Shown: positions 38,909 to 49,415 of the stretch, piece after piece
Layout of the letters: each line of letters opens with the position of its first letter
Position numbering within the stretch: the first letter of the stretch is position 1
Assembly: GCA_963770045.1 (NCBI GenBank)
Contig: CAVYOD010000010.1
Coordinates: 75,259-139,258, forward strand
DNA length: 64,000 nucleotides
Direction: 5' to 3'
Source of the DNA: CAVYOD01 sp963770045
GTDB taxonomy: Bacteria > Acidobacteriota > Aminicenantia > Aminicenantales > CAVYOD01
Translations under genes and position numbers: made by a program
Notes under the pieces: model-generated
The model's input: the letters and a program-made list of their open reading frames with translations, nothing else
Database searches by the model: none
Told to the model about the DNA's origin: nothing

Positions 38909-40234
38909 TTAGCTCCCGGACCGCGACCTGCGCTCCCGGACCACTTTCTCGAACTTGTCCCGGAGGCGCGTCTGCAGGCTGGTGGGGGGGATGATCCGGC
39001 CTTTGATGATCACCTTTTCCACCCGGGACCTCATCTGGATCGGGGTTCCACTCCAGAGGGCGAGGTTGGCCGTTTTTCCCACTTCGAGGGAGCCGAGTTC
39101 GCTCTCGACGCCGAGTATTTTTGCCGGGTAGATGGTCATGGCTCTCATTGCCTCATCCTCCGAAAGCCCATGGGCCACGGAGTGGGCCGCGGGGACGGGA
39201 AGGTTCCGGACGTTCCTGTTTCCCGGGACCCCAGCCGAGCTGGTCGAAAGCAAACAAAATTCCTTTGGCGGCGAGGACCGCGCCCGCGTGGAAGTTGAGA
39301 TCGAAGGGCTCCCATCTCTTGGGGATGTTTGTCGTTCCGGCCCAGATGAGAGGTATTTTTTCTTGGCGGAGCCGGTCGGCGAATTTATAAACGTCTGCCG
39401 TCGCGTAGAGAATACCCTTGAGGTTGAACTCCTTGATAAGCTCGAAGGCGTTATGGATGGTCACCTCGTTGTCGGTCATGAAGAGAGCGGGGACATCTCC
39501 CTGGACCACGGGAACGAGGGCCTCGTATTCCGGGTTGAGCATGAAATATTCCCGTCCCATCCCCTCTCCTCCGGGCTCTTCATTCTTCTGGGCGGGTCTC
39601 TTCTCCATGGCCTTCTTGTTTTCTATATACCGTTTGGTCTGGTTCAGCTTGTCCCTGATCAAGGCCATGACTCCGGAAAGGGTGACCGGATATTTCCCCT
39701 GTTGTCTGGCTCCCAGGTTGAAGATCTGGGCGGCATTCCTTCTCACGACCATGTCCTCGGCAAATTCGCCGTCGAGGTTGAGGAGGATCGATTTCCCGTT
39801 GATGACGTTCCTGGTCCCGGCGATCGCCATGACTGTTGTGACGCCCTCGAGGCGCGTTACTTCGATGCACTCGTCCTCGGGATTCAAGGCGTCGTAGGGG
39901 TCCATTTGGGGAACCGAGACGCCGGCCTCGTTCGTGTCGTCTCCGGCGCCGGGGTAACCCGTGAGCCCGATGGCCGTCATCGGGGCGATCAAGCCCGGGA
40001 TAGACGGATAGCCCCTTGGCCTCAATGACCAGAGCGCCCGGGGGAGCCGCGATGTCCGGGCCGATTTTGGCGATTTTCCCTTTTTCAATCAAGAGGCAGC
40101 CGTTTTCGATGACCGCTCCGACCACAGGGACGATGCGGCCGTTGCGGATGAGGATGGCCTGCTGGGAAAATGCGGATGAAATCAGGGCGAGAACAAAAAA
40201 AGACGACAAGGAGCAACGATTTTCTTTTAATCAT
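38909..40234 (-). CDS. secreted amidohydrolase-fold protein lacking the metal ligands (pair 1, degenerate member)
   Basis: The fold is that of imidazolonepropionase-like amidohydrolases: small beta-sandwich strands (QAILIRNGRIVPVVGAVIEN, LLIEKGKIAKIGPDI), the switch YPGLIAPMTAIGL, VTTVMAIAGT, and the C-terminal LGSLEVGKTANLALWSG. In active relatives PGLID is followed by HxH; here APMTAIG has none. The later His and Asp ligands are also not visible (ILYATADVYKF, LFAFDQLGWGP). It may be a pseudoenzyme or act without metal. Frame changes occur near 40193, 40010 and 39200. The ATG at 40234 overlaps the 3' end of the intact amidohydrolase upstream by 8 bases, so the two genes are translationally linked and the products may associate. 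Confidence 0.75.
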
Positions 40235-41492
40235 GGCTGACCTCCCGAGCGGCGAGACTGTCTTTGGCATAATCAAAATAGATCTTTCCCTCAATAATAG
40301 TCATCAGGCACTTGGTCGTGCTGTCCAGGGGATGTTTTTCGAAGACGGCGATGTCTCCGTCTTTGCCCACTTCAAGGCTCCCCACGCGGCCCTCCATCTC
40401 CAGCGTCTTGGCCGGATTCAGCGTGATCATCTTGAGCACCTCCGCTTCTGGGATATCGTTATATTTCAAGACCTTGGCCGCGTTGAGGTTGAGATAGCGG
40501 CCTTCATCATCGCTGTCAGAGTTGATGACGATGTTCGTGCCCGCGTCATACATAATCTTGAAGCCATAGGGGCAGCCGTCATAGGCTTCGTCCTTGAATC
40601 CCCACCAGTCCACCCAGCCGCCGAAGGAGACGCCGGCCTTGGCCATGATGTCGGCCACTTTGTAGCCGTCCACGCAGTGGCTGAGCTGTTTGAGGTCGAT
40701 CCCGAATTCCTTGGCAAAATTGATGACCCAGACGATCTCGTCGGCCCGGTAGGTGTGGCAGTCGGCCGCCATCTTTTTCTCCAGAACCAGCTTGAGCGTT
40801 TCCATGAGGAGGTCCTTCTTGGGAGGGAAGAGGTTCTTTTTTCCGGCCGCCACGTCTTTTTCATAGCGGCTCCATCTTTCCATGTATTCCCTGGCTTCAG
40901 TGAAAGCCTTGCGGAGAAGGTAGGCGTTTCCCATCCGGGTCGAGGGGATGATGCCCTTTTGCCCGTAAACGCGTTTCGGATTTTCCCCGAGCGCCAGCTT
41001 GAGCTGCTGGCGGACGCCGGGGACGATCATCTCCTCGACAGAACTTCCATACTTGAGTTTGATGGTCACGTTTACCCCGCCGATGACGTTAGCGCTCCCG
41101 TGCATGGTTTTCACGGTCGTCACGCCTCCGGAAAGAGTCTTGAGGATCGAGTCCTCCCAGGGGTTGAGGGCCTCTTTCATCCATATCTGGGGGGTCACCG
41201 GATCGGTCATCTCGTTGATGTCATCACCGCTGAAGCCGATGTGGGAGTGGCTGTCGACAATGCCCGGCATGATGTAGCGGCCCCGGAAATCGAGGACCTT
41301 GATGCCGGCCGGGATGGCCACGTCTTTGCCGATGGCCGTGATCTTTCCATTCTGGATGAGGATCGTGCCGTTTTCAATAACACCCTGCGTTATGGTCAGG
41401 ATTGTCCCCCCTCTGAGGGCCAAATCCTGAGCCGTTCCCGGGGAGATCATGCAGATCAGGATGGCCAGGAAACACATTAAGAACTTTCTCAT
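40227..41492 (-). CDS. secreted metal-dependent amidohydrolase (pair 1, complete member)
   Basis: The product has 421 residues with a signal peptide (KFLMCFLAILICMISPGTAQ). It carries all expected ligands of the amidohydrolase superfamily: HSH in PGIVDSHSHIGFSG, His in ADCHTYRADEI, His in KQLSHCVDGYK and Asp in INSDSDDEGR. The closest known groups are imidazolonepropionase-like and prolidase-like enzymes; secreted forms are often dipeptidases or amidases. The substrate is unknown. AGGAGG precedes the ATG at 41492. Its end overlaps the start of the degenerate partner by 8 bases. A matching pair exists at 49861-52388. Confidence 0.86.
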   Translation of the reverse strand: MRKFLMCFLAILICMISPGTAQDLALRGGTILTITQGVIENGTILIQNGKITAIGKDVAIPAGIKVLDFRGRYIMPGIVDSHSHIGFSGDDINEMTDPVTPQIWMKEALNPWEDSILKTLSGGVTTVKTMHGSANVIGGVNVTIKLKYGSSVEEMIVPGVRQQLKLALGENPKRVYGQKGIIPSTRMGNAYLLRKAFTEAREYMERWSRYEKDVAAGKKNLFPPKKDLLMETLKLVLEKKMAADCHTYRADEIVWVINFAKEFGIDLKQLSHCVDGYKVADIMAKAGVSFGGWVDWWGFKDEAYDGCPYGFKIMYDAGTNIVINSDSDDEGRYLNLNAAKVLKYNDIPEAEVLKMITLNPAKTLEMEGRVGSLEVGKDGDIAVFEKHPLDSTTKCLMTIIEGKIYFDYAKDSLAAREVSHD

Positions 41493-41683
41493 TGAACCTC
41501 CTTTCTAAAGAAGATGTATTACTGAGCTCCAACTAAGTTTGGCAAGCATTACACAAAGTCCTTTCACAATTCAAGTCCAACCAGTAGCGTAAAAATCTTT
41601 TTTGCGCCTAGAGCATCAGAAGTTGTCCTTCCGCTTAAACGTTTACCCGTACCCCTGAAAAGGTCTGGTCACGAACATTCGAT

Positions 41684-41711
41684 TTGCACATTTTTTCATT
41701 GGGGTTAGTAT
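41684..41711 (+). promoter_or_regulatory. candidate promoter of the second sulfatase-like gene
   Basis: TTGCAC at 41684-41689 and TAGTAT at 41706-41711 are 16 bases apart and 18 bases before the ATG at 41729. Fair match to a sigma-70 promoter. Confidence 0.4.
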
Positions 41712-41728
41712 ATTTTGTCTGAGAGGCC

Positions 41729-43969
41729 ATGAGTAAAAAGAAGAAAAGAAAACAAGTCAAGGGCAAGCCCGGGGGCATTTCTCAGGCGCTCCGGCCAAAA
41801 CAGAATGAAGAGATGCCGGCCAAGGAGGCGCCGAAAAAGGGCATCAAGAGAATTGTCTTTCTTATTCCCCTCATTCGTCATCCTCGCCGCTGGTTCTGTT
41901 TTTTTTGGCCCTGAAACCAAAATATCGAATCAAGAGAAGCAGCGAACTCAATGTTCTCCTTGTCACCTTGGACACGACCAGAGCGGACCGCGTCGGTTGT
42001 TATGGATACGCGAAGGCGAAAACCCCGACCTTGGATTCCCTGGCCGCGAACGGAGTGAGATTTGCCAATACCTATTGCCAGGTCCCACTCACATCCCCCT
42101 CTCATTGCTCGCTGATGACGTCCACGTATCCGATTTCCCACCACGTCCATGACAACGGCTTCTACACTCTTGCCCCCGAGTTCGATACTCTGGCGGAAGT
42201 CCTCAAGAGCAAGGGATTCAAGACGTCGGCTTTTGTGAGCTCTTTTTCACTGGATTCGCGGTTCGGCCTCGACCAGGGGTTCGATGTCTACGACGACACT
42301 TTTGAGACCGACGAATTCCTCAAGAGCTTCAGGTCGGAGAGGACGGCCGATAAGACTTCGGCCTCATTCTGGAAATGGCTGGACCAGAACTCCGGAAACA
42401 AATTTTTCAGCTGGGTCCACTATTTCGATCCCCACCTCCCTTATAATCCTCCTTCGCCTTTTAAGGAGGAATTCGCCGACCGGCCTTATGACGGCGAGGT
42501 TGCCTTCGTGGATTATTATCTCGGCAAGACGATCGATAAGCTGAGAGAAAAGAACATCCTGGACAAAACTCTGATCATTTGCGTCGGAGATCACGGAGAG
42601 GCGTTGGGTGAAAAGAACGAAGTCGATCACGGGCTCTTCCTTTATGATGTCACGCTCCGGGTTCCCCTAATCTTTTATGCTGAAAAGCATATTCCCAAAG
42701 GCCTCGTCGTTCCATCGAGAGTTAGGGTCATCGATGTCCTGCCGACCATCCTCGACATCCTCAAGATAGCTCCCGGCCCGCAGACTCAGGGAGAGAGTCT
42801 CGTGCCTCAACTCACCGGGAAAAGGAGGCCGAGCCTCCCCACTTATATCGAAACCTTCATGCCGAGGGAATACTACGGCTGGTCAGAACTCGTTGGCCTG
42901 ATCGATGGCGAATACAAGTATATCCAGGCCCCGAAGCCGGAGCTCTATAACCTCGCCAAAGACTCTGAAGAGAACGCGAATCTCTTTCAGAAAGAAGCCA
43001 AGGTCTCGGCCGGCATGAAGGACAAACTCAAGGCGATGACCGCTCAATACTCTTCGAAGACGGCCCCCGGAGGAAGAAAACTGAGCCTCGAGGAGCAGGA
43101 GAGGCTCTCTGCTCTCGGGTATGTCGGCGGCCAGGCCTTGGAGAGCTCCTCCAATAAGCCCCTGGCAGATCCCAAGGACAAAACGGCCGAGTACAGCGTC
43201 TATGTCTACGCTAAAAAGTACGAGTTCGAAGGAGATTATCCGAAGGCCGAGGAATATTACCGGCAGGCGCTTGAGTTCAGCCCAGAGGTGGCCTGGAACT
43301 ATGTCCACTTGGCCCTCCTCTACAGAAGAATGGGCAAGATCAAAGAAGGGATCGAGGTCTTGGAACTGGGGAATAAGCGCCTACCTAATAACCTCATAAT
43401 CCTGTCGCGGCTCGCCAGCATGGACGTCCGAGGGGGGAGGCTCCAGGAGGCCATCGAGGCCGCTCAGGCCGTCTTGAGGATCGATCCGAAATACTTCGAC
43501 GCCCTGTACGTCATGGGCCTCTCGCTTGTGAACCTCGGAAAATGGGAAGACGGTCTCGGTTTCTTGGAAAGGGCTAGGGAAATCGAACCCGAAAATGTGT
43601 CCCTCGAGCTCGAATACGCTTTCTGCCTGGTGGCCAATGGTCGCGGAACGGAAGCCAACAAGATCTATGAAAAACTCAAACAAGAATATCCGCGACGATT
43701 ACAAGATCTACCAGGATATGGCCATCATGTACGAATCCCTGCACGACATGAAGCAGGCCAGGGAGCACATGAAGCGGGCTGTCGACCTCAACCCTTCCTT
43801 CGAGACCTATTTCAACTATGCCATTCTGCTTGAAAAAATAGGCGATTTGGGTGAGGCCGTTTTCTATCTCAAGCGTTATCTCGAAACGACCCCTGAAAAG
43901 GATACTCCGCGCAAGGCGGCTGCCCAAAAAGCGCTTGGCCTTTGGGAAGCGCGACTCAAGGGCCGATAG
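41729..43969 (+). CDS. sulfatase-like protein with C-terminal TPR repeats (copy 2)
   Basis: A basic N-terminus (MSKKKKRKQVKGK) and one membrane helix (KRIVFLIPL joined to FVILAAGSVFF) anchor it in the inner membrane. The sulfatase fold follows: LLVTLDTTRADRVGCYGY, then CVGDHGEALGEKNEVDHG. As in copy 1, the formylglycine Cys/Ser site is Thr (LTSPSHCSLMTS, near residue 121) with His for Arg. From about residue 430 the chain is TPR (YAKKYEFEGDYPKAEEYYRQ and later units). Frame changes occur near 41870, 41900 and 43690; after the last, DDYKIYQDMAIMYESLHDMK continues the TPRs to the TAG at 43967-43969. TonB receptor 2 follows after 340 bases. Confidence 0.83.
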
Positions 43970-44309
43970 TGTAAGCAAAAGTCGGCTCAAACCTTAATTC
44001 TATAATGTTGTATAAAATCCAATAAATTGAACTGAATTCGTTTAATTGAATTTTCTTGGTCCGAAAGAGAAAACTTAGTAAAAATTATTTTATTTATTTG
44101 CAGTGGTTTGATGAAAATGGGGTAGAATCGATCCTGGCACAAAAATTGCACTGCGCTTCCCGATACCTTTTTATTAAAAAGGAGGTGATAATCAAAGCAG
44201 GAATTTACCTTCAAGCAAAACGTTGGACCACCGAAATTGAGCAGGTTTTAAGGTCCAGGGCAAGAGGCAAAAGAAAGACTATTTGGCACAATTAGACGGA
44301 GGGAATTGG
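43970..44309. other. A/T-rich leader region of TonB receptor 2
   Basis: The region is markedly more A/T-rich than the flanking genes. TTGCAG at 44098 and TAGAAT at 44123 are possible promoter boxes but 19 bases apart. A G-G-A-G-G stretch at 44180-44186 and short open frames are present, but none looks like a real gene. Nothing else recognised. Confidence 0.4.
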
Positions 44310-47300
44310 ATGAAACCTAAAAAACTCCCATTATTTTGTCTTTCATTGCTCCTTCTCTCTTCTCTCGTGCTCGCCCAGGAAATCGGGAACTTCGTCGGCA
44401 ATGTCGCTGACGAAGAAGGAAACCCGCTCCCGGGAGTGACGATCACGGCCAAGAATTCCATGACCGGTCTGACCCAGTCCACCATCACCAACGCCCAGGG
44501 GAGATACAGGATCGAGAGACTCACCCGCGGCGTCTACGAACTCACGGCCAGCCTCTCAGGGTTCAAGACGAGCATCAAGGAAAAGATCGAGCTCTTTTCA
44601 GGCGGCGAGAACAGAGTCGATTTCAAGATGGAGGTCGGAAAGATCGAGGAAGAGGTGACCGTTATCGGCGAGACTCCGATGGTCGAAACGACCCGCTCGC
44701 AGGTCTCGACGGTCATGACCGAGAAGGAGCTTTTGAGCTATCCTCAGGCGAACCGAAATTTCCTGAACCTAATGGCTTACGCCCCGGGCACTCAGCCCGA
44801 TGCCCCGACGATCGGAGGCTCAGGATTTGCCGTCAACGGGATGAGGGGCGAGTCGAACAATTACATGCTCGACGGCATCAACAATAACGACATGACGGAT
44901 AACTCCATGACGGCCGGCATCAGCTCTCTTCCGCCGGAAGCCATCCAGGAGTTCCGCTTGGTCTCGAATAACTTCAACGTCGAGTACGGAAGGAACACGG
45001 GCGGTTTCCTCAATGTCGTCATGAAATCGGGGACGAACGAACTTCACGGTTCGGGCTGGATGTTCTACCGTGGCGCGGGCTCCCTTTTTAGGTCGGCGGA
45101 CTGGCTAACGGGCGAGCGACCCGATTACAAGCGATATCAGTACGGGGCGACTCTCGGCGGCCCGATCAAGAAGGACAAGACCTTTTTCTTCGCCACCTTC
45201 GAAGGGATTAGCCAGAGACATCAATAACATCTCTAATCCCTATGTTTTTACGCCGGAGGCGATCGCCAGCGCCCAAGGAGCGGCAAAGACTTTCTTTAAT
45301 AAATACGGATCGGTTTACCCGGTGCCGACCTCTCATTTCATCGACGCCAACGGCGATGGGATCAATGATTACGGTCGGGCGCCCCTGTAACTATAAGAAT
45401 TCCCTGACCAGCTACAGCGGCGGCATCAAGATCGATCACATCTTCAGCGAAAAGGATCGGGTGGCTTTTCGTTGGCTGTATAACTACAATCAGTACAAAG
45501 ACGGATTTGCCGTACTACTGGGTGCCGGGAAGCCAGCTCACAAGACCTCAGAACTACAACACCGGTGGACTTTCCTGGCTCCATCTCTTCGGCCCCACGG
45601 CTTACAATGAGGTTCGGTTGGGCTTCCATAGGGAACACTGGGAAGAGAAGACCCAGGACACGACCATGGCCGGGTTTGGTTTCTTTGATGAGCCCTTGGC
45701 CGTGGGCGATGTCGGATACCCTATGTACCAGAACAACACGACCTATCAGATCAGCGACGTCCTGAATTTCCAGAAAGGAAACCACAGCCTTAAAATTGGT
45801 GGTGAGCTCCGGTACTGGAGAGTGCGCAGCAACTTCGATGCGGACGTGTTAGGCCAATATCAGTATCTCAGCGGCATGGATTGGATCAATAACCAAAGCT
45901 GCGACTACCTGTTCCTCGGGGCGAACCGCCCCTGATCCGGTGGCTGGGAATCCCTATGTTCCCGGCGATCCCAACGGAGAGTGGCAGACTGGCTTCGGCT
46001 TGAACTTGGAGAAATTGGAAGGGAATCGAAGCCGGAGTTTTCTTGCAGGACGACTGGAGAATCAGTGACAGATTGACAATTTCGGCAGGGCTAAGGTGGG
46101 ATTACTATTCAGTTCCCCAGGAATTCTCGGGCGTGGGGATCAACCAGCCTGCGTTCGGCACAAAGCAGGGGTTCGATACCATGCAAATTATCGAAGGCAA
46201 ATACAATCCTCGACAACCCTGCCGACCCGGCGAATAGAGAAGGAATTCAGTACCTGATGTTCGACGGAAGAAAGCTCCTGGGAGAAGGGACTCTGGAATC
46301 CCTATTATGGCGGCTTTGCCCCGAAGGTGAGCTTTGCTTACGACTTGACTGGCGACGGGAAGACATCTCTCCGTGGCGGATACGGCATCGGCTACGAGCG
46401 GCAGATGAACCGGAACTATGAGAACGAGCGGTTCAACTATCCCGATTTTTGCTTCGCCTCATTCTATGGATCACCCGAAGGATTCGCTCCTTTGTACGCG
46501 ACGACTCCCCGGCAGCCTCCCTCCTCCCGAGAATCGGGCCGGGTTCAGGACTTCATTGAGATGGATGGACCCGGATCTTAAGCCCCAGATGGCCCACAAC
46601 TGGCTCTTAGGAATCCAGAGAGAGTTGACAACGAATCTTAGTGTAGAAATCGACTATACTGGGTCTGCCGGCCGGCGCATCGGGACCCTGACGGCCATCA
46701 ACAGGTTTACACGGGGACGGAGTCTCACGGCGGGTACAATGGATATAACCCCTATGCCGGGATCCGGGACGTCTATTTCCGGGAGAACAGGTATAAATCC
46801 AATTATCATCCGGACAGATCGTCCTTCGCAAGAGGTTTACCAACGGCTGGTCCTGGTATTCGGCCTACACTTACAGTACATCCAAGGACTACATCTCTGC
46901 TTACCAGTGGGGACCTCTGAGTTCGATTGAGCGAGAGGACATGGATTACGGACTACGCAGATTACGACCACGCTCATCGATTGGTCGGCGGGTTTGTTTT
47001 TGAACTTCCCTTCTTCAAGAACTCGAAAAATTGGGCCATGAGAAATGTCCTCGGAGGTTGGCAGCTCGGCGGCTCCTTCCATGTCACATCGGGAGGGCGC
47101 TTTTCTATCTATGGCGCATCTCCGGGGACGGATTTCAACCAAGACGGCATCCGCTGGGATTGGCCTCTTTTATCGGGAAACAGCAGCGATTTCATCAAGA
47201 AAAACGCAGATGGAGTCCCCTATTTGGACAAGAGCATGGTGGCGACACCAAATCCTCCCGCGGCAGAGCACGACCTCGAACTACTACAACCAGAAATTTG

Positions 47301-47547
47301 TCAAGAGAAACCAGTTCACCTGGTATCCCCACCCATAACCTGGATATCTCGCTGCAAAAGTTTTTTAAGATCCCGATGGGCGCTCGGGAAGTCACCCTCC
47401 AGCTGATCGGAGAAGCGTTCAACCTGTATGAAGTTCCAGCCCTGGGAAACACCTGTAGCTGGATTACTGCCCTCAGCACATTTCGGCGAAGTCACGAGAA
47501 GAATCGGAGAGAGAACCGCTCAGGTTTCGCTCCGAGTGCTGTTCTAA
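44310..47547 (+). pseudogene. TonB-dependent receptor with carboxypeptidase-regulatory domain (copy 2), heavily frame-disrupted
   Basis: The ATG at 44310 after ACGGAGGG starts a signal peptide (LPLFCLSLLLLSSLVLAQ). Next come the regulatory-like domain (GNVADEEGNPLPGVTITA), the plug (EEVTVIGETPMVETTRSQVS, GFAVNGMRGESNNYMLDGIN) and a barrel that must be read in all three frames. Breaks fall near 45220, 45388, 45510, 45933, 46230, 46330, 46560, 46740, 46920, 47310 and 47470. The barrel pieces are clearly family-like (SLKIGGELRYWRVRS, LTISAGLRWDYYSVP, MRNVLGGWQLGGSFH). The last piece ends VSLRVLF at 47545-47547, with the expected terminal Phe, followed by a strong terminator. So the gene is complete in extent, about 1080 codons. 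It is either a real pseudogene or one with many base-level errors. An internal TAA at 45388 is also bypassed. Confidence 0.75.
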
Positions 47548-47570
47548 GTTTCAGGCACAAGCAGAATCTC

Positions 47571-47608
47571 AAGCCCCGCCCCGGTTGACCGGGGTGGGGC
47601 TTTTTTTT
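47571..47608 (+). terminator. rho-independent terminator after TonB receptor 2
   Basis: The stem AAGCCCCGCCCCGG pairs with CCGGGGTGGGGCTT (one G-T pair) around the loop TTGA, and runs directly into eight T residues at 47601-47608. A textbook intrinsic terminator, 23 bases after the stop codon. Confidence 0.92.
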
Positions 47609-47727
47609 GGTGGCGGAGGCCCCCTCTGGCCCCCGGACCCCCGGGAACCAGTCCCGTCGGTTCCCCGTCGGACAAGCCGACGGGTCCCCCTCCGCTACGG
47701 GGTCCCAAGGGGGCCTCCGGCGCCACC
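47609..47727. repeat. large GC-rich nested hairpin
   Basis: The outer arm GGTGGCGGAGGCCCCCT at 47609-47625 is complementary to the end of the block at 47708-47727, apart from a short bulge. Inside are two further stems: GGGAACC (47643-47649) with GGTTCCC (47659-47665), and CCGTCGG (47665-47671) with CCGACGG (47677-47683) around the loop ACAAG. No open frame here looks coding. It could be a mobile palindromic element or a structured RNA end. Confidence 0.7.
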
Positions 47728-47755
47728 TGGGATTCAGAGACGGCGAGAGAGACGA

Positions 47756-48373
47756 TCAAAAATTCAGATAGAGGATCCACCAGACCATATCTCCGGCGCC
47801 ATATGTATCCCTGCTGTAGGATACCAGGGTGCTTAGAAATCCGGTGAGTTTGATGAGGCCATCGAGGCCGAGATAGAAGAATGGTTTTTCTCCGACAACC
47901 TTTTTTCCGTACCCGGAGGGGCCGATCGTGAACCGGCCCTTTTTGTCGAGCGTATAATAGGCGGACGGTATAACGTAAAAATGATTGCCGGATTTTCCGT
48001 TCAACCCCTGAAAAAACCTCAGTTCCAGATCCAAATTGAGCCGCTCGCGGAGGGCTTTCCTGCCGAAATCCACCCGGGTCCCCAACCAGCTCTGATTGTG
48101 ATTGTCGATCTTGAGGTAGGCAAACGCACGAAGGTCACCCCAGCCGGTCTTGAATTTTTTTCCTGCGAGGAAGTCGACCCGCTGTGTCTTGGTGAGATAC
48201 GTGTAGTCGAAGGGCTTGAGCTTAAAGATCAGGTCGTGTCGCTCGTAGGTGAGCTCAAGCGAGAATTTCCTTTCTATGTCGCTGGCCAAGGCTGTCTGAG
48301 CAAGCAGACGGCTGGCCGCCAAAGCCAGAAAAAGGATTTTGGGTCCTCTGGTTTTGGCCGGATTCGGGCGCAT
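47756..48373 (-). CDS. small secreted protein, possible outer-membrane beta-barrel
   Basis: Not assigned to a named family. The 205-residue product has a signal peptide (ILFLALAASRLLAQTALAS). It then shows many alternating amphipathic strands rich in Tyr, Phe, Leu and charged residues (FSLELTYERHDLIFKLKPFD, GWGDLRAFAYLKID, LDLELRFFQGL) and ends in LYLNF. A terminal Phe is the usual signal of outer-membrane barrels. About eight strands would fit. Its ATG lies one base after the stop of the acetamidase-like gene, so the two are probably co-transcribed and it may be an outer-membrane partner. Function unknown. Confidence 0.6.
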   Translation of the reverse strand: MRPNPAKTRGPKILFLALAASRLLAQTALASDIERKFSLELTYERHDLIFKLKPFDYTYLTKTQRVDFLAGKKFKTGWGDLRAFAYLKIDNHNQSWLGTRVDFGRKALRERLNLDLELRFFQGLNGKSGNHFYVIPSAYYTLDKKGRFTIGPSGYGKKVVGEKPFFYLGLDGLIKLTGFLSTLVSYSRDTYGAGDMVWWILYLNF

Positions 48374-48374
48374 T

Positions 48375-49415
48375 TTAGGTGCGGGAACGGGCCCGGTCTT
48401 TCTTGAAAATTGACTTGGGAATCATGGCGTGGATTCCCTTATTCTTATCGACAATCTGAGTCACTCGGAGGTCGACGGCCAGGCTGGCCAAGGCGTAGGC
48501 GTCATCCGCGGTCAGGGCCTTGGTTTTGGAGATGAAGCGAACCGCATCCCGGAGGGCGGTTTTGACGGCCTCGTCCAGGTCCTCGTTGAAGCCCATGGTG
48601 ATCCAGTGGGTGGGAGTCTCAGCCATCGGCCGTTCGAGTGTCATGTCCTTGCGGACGATGAATTGCAGTTCGGCCTCTTCGGCGGCGGTCTCGATGGCCG
48701 TGACGTTGACTTCCCCGTCGCCTTGAACGGCATGACAGTCGCCGACGGAGAAGAGCGCTCCGTTGACATTGACCGGGAGATAGAGGGTCGTCCCCGCGAC
48801 GAGCTCTTTGTTGTCCATGTTTCCGCCGAAATAGTCTGGAACCGCGGCCGGTCTCCTTTCCCCGGGCCGCGGGGCGACTCCCATCACTCCGAAGAAAGGC
48901 CTGAGGGGTATGACCACGCCCGGCGCGAAGTGAGTCTCCATCCTCCGGACGTCAAGTTGCAGGGTCTTGAATTGCCCATCCGGAAAATCCTCCGGTAGCC
49001 CGCCGATGTTCATCGCGGCCGGGAAATGATAATTCACACCGCAGGCGACGGGGACGATTTTTTTTATCCTGACCTCGAGCACGTCACCCGGCCCGGCTCC
49101 CTTGACGAAGATTGGGCCCGTCAGGGTGTGAACTCCGACATTTCGAGCCGCCCACTCTTTCCGTTTGGCGATCAGTTCCTCCAGGGTCATCCCGCAGCGG
49201 AGCTCGCCGTCCATGAGCATCATCGTCGAAAGGACGACTGTGTCTCCCGATTCGATCGTCAAAACGGGCGGAAAGCTCGCGTCAAAAAAACCCGTGTGAA
49301 CGGTTTTCGGCGTTGCCTTCAGAACATGGGTTTTTCCCTTCTGAGCCATGGTCATCCCTCCGCAGAATGAAACCAGAAAAACCGTTAAAAAGAACTTGAT
49401 CGTACCCGGCCGCAT
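48375..49415 (-). CDS. secreted acetamidase/formamidase family protein
   Basis: The product has 346 residues with a signal peptide (IKFFLTVFLVSFCGGMTMAQ). The FmdA_AmdA fold is visible from its usual sequence: HTLTGPIFVKGAGPGDVLEV, FFGVMGVAP, GGNMDNKELVAGTTLYLPV and GALFSVGDCHAVQGDGEV. Members hydrolyse formamide, acetamide or longer amides, releasing ammonia. Most are cytoplasmic, so an exported form is of interest; the substrate may be an amide in the environment. The downstream barrel-like gene starts one base after its stop. No strong ribosome site precedes the ATG at 49415. Confidence 0.88.
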   Translation of the reverse strand: MRPGTIKFFLTVFLVSFCGGMTMAQKGKTHVLKATPKTVHTGFFDASFPPVLTIESGDTVVLSTMMLMDGELRCGMTLEELIAKRKEWAARNVGVHTLTGPIFVKGAGPGDVLEVRIKKIVPVACGVNYHFPAAMNIGGLPEDFPDGQFKTLQLDVRRMETHFAPGVVIPLRPFFGVMGVAPRPGERRPAAVPDYFGGNMDNKELVAGTTLYLPVNVNGALFSVGDCHAVQGDGEVNVTAIETAAEEAELQFIVRKDMTLERPMAETPTHWITMGFNEDLDEAVKTALRDAVRFISKTKALTADDAYALASLAVDLRVTQIVDKNKGIHAMIPKSIFKKDRARSRT

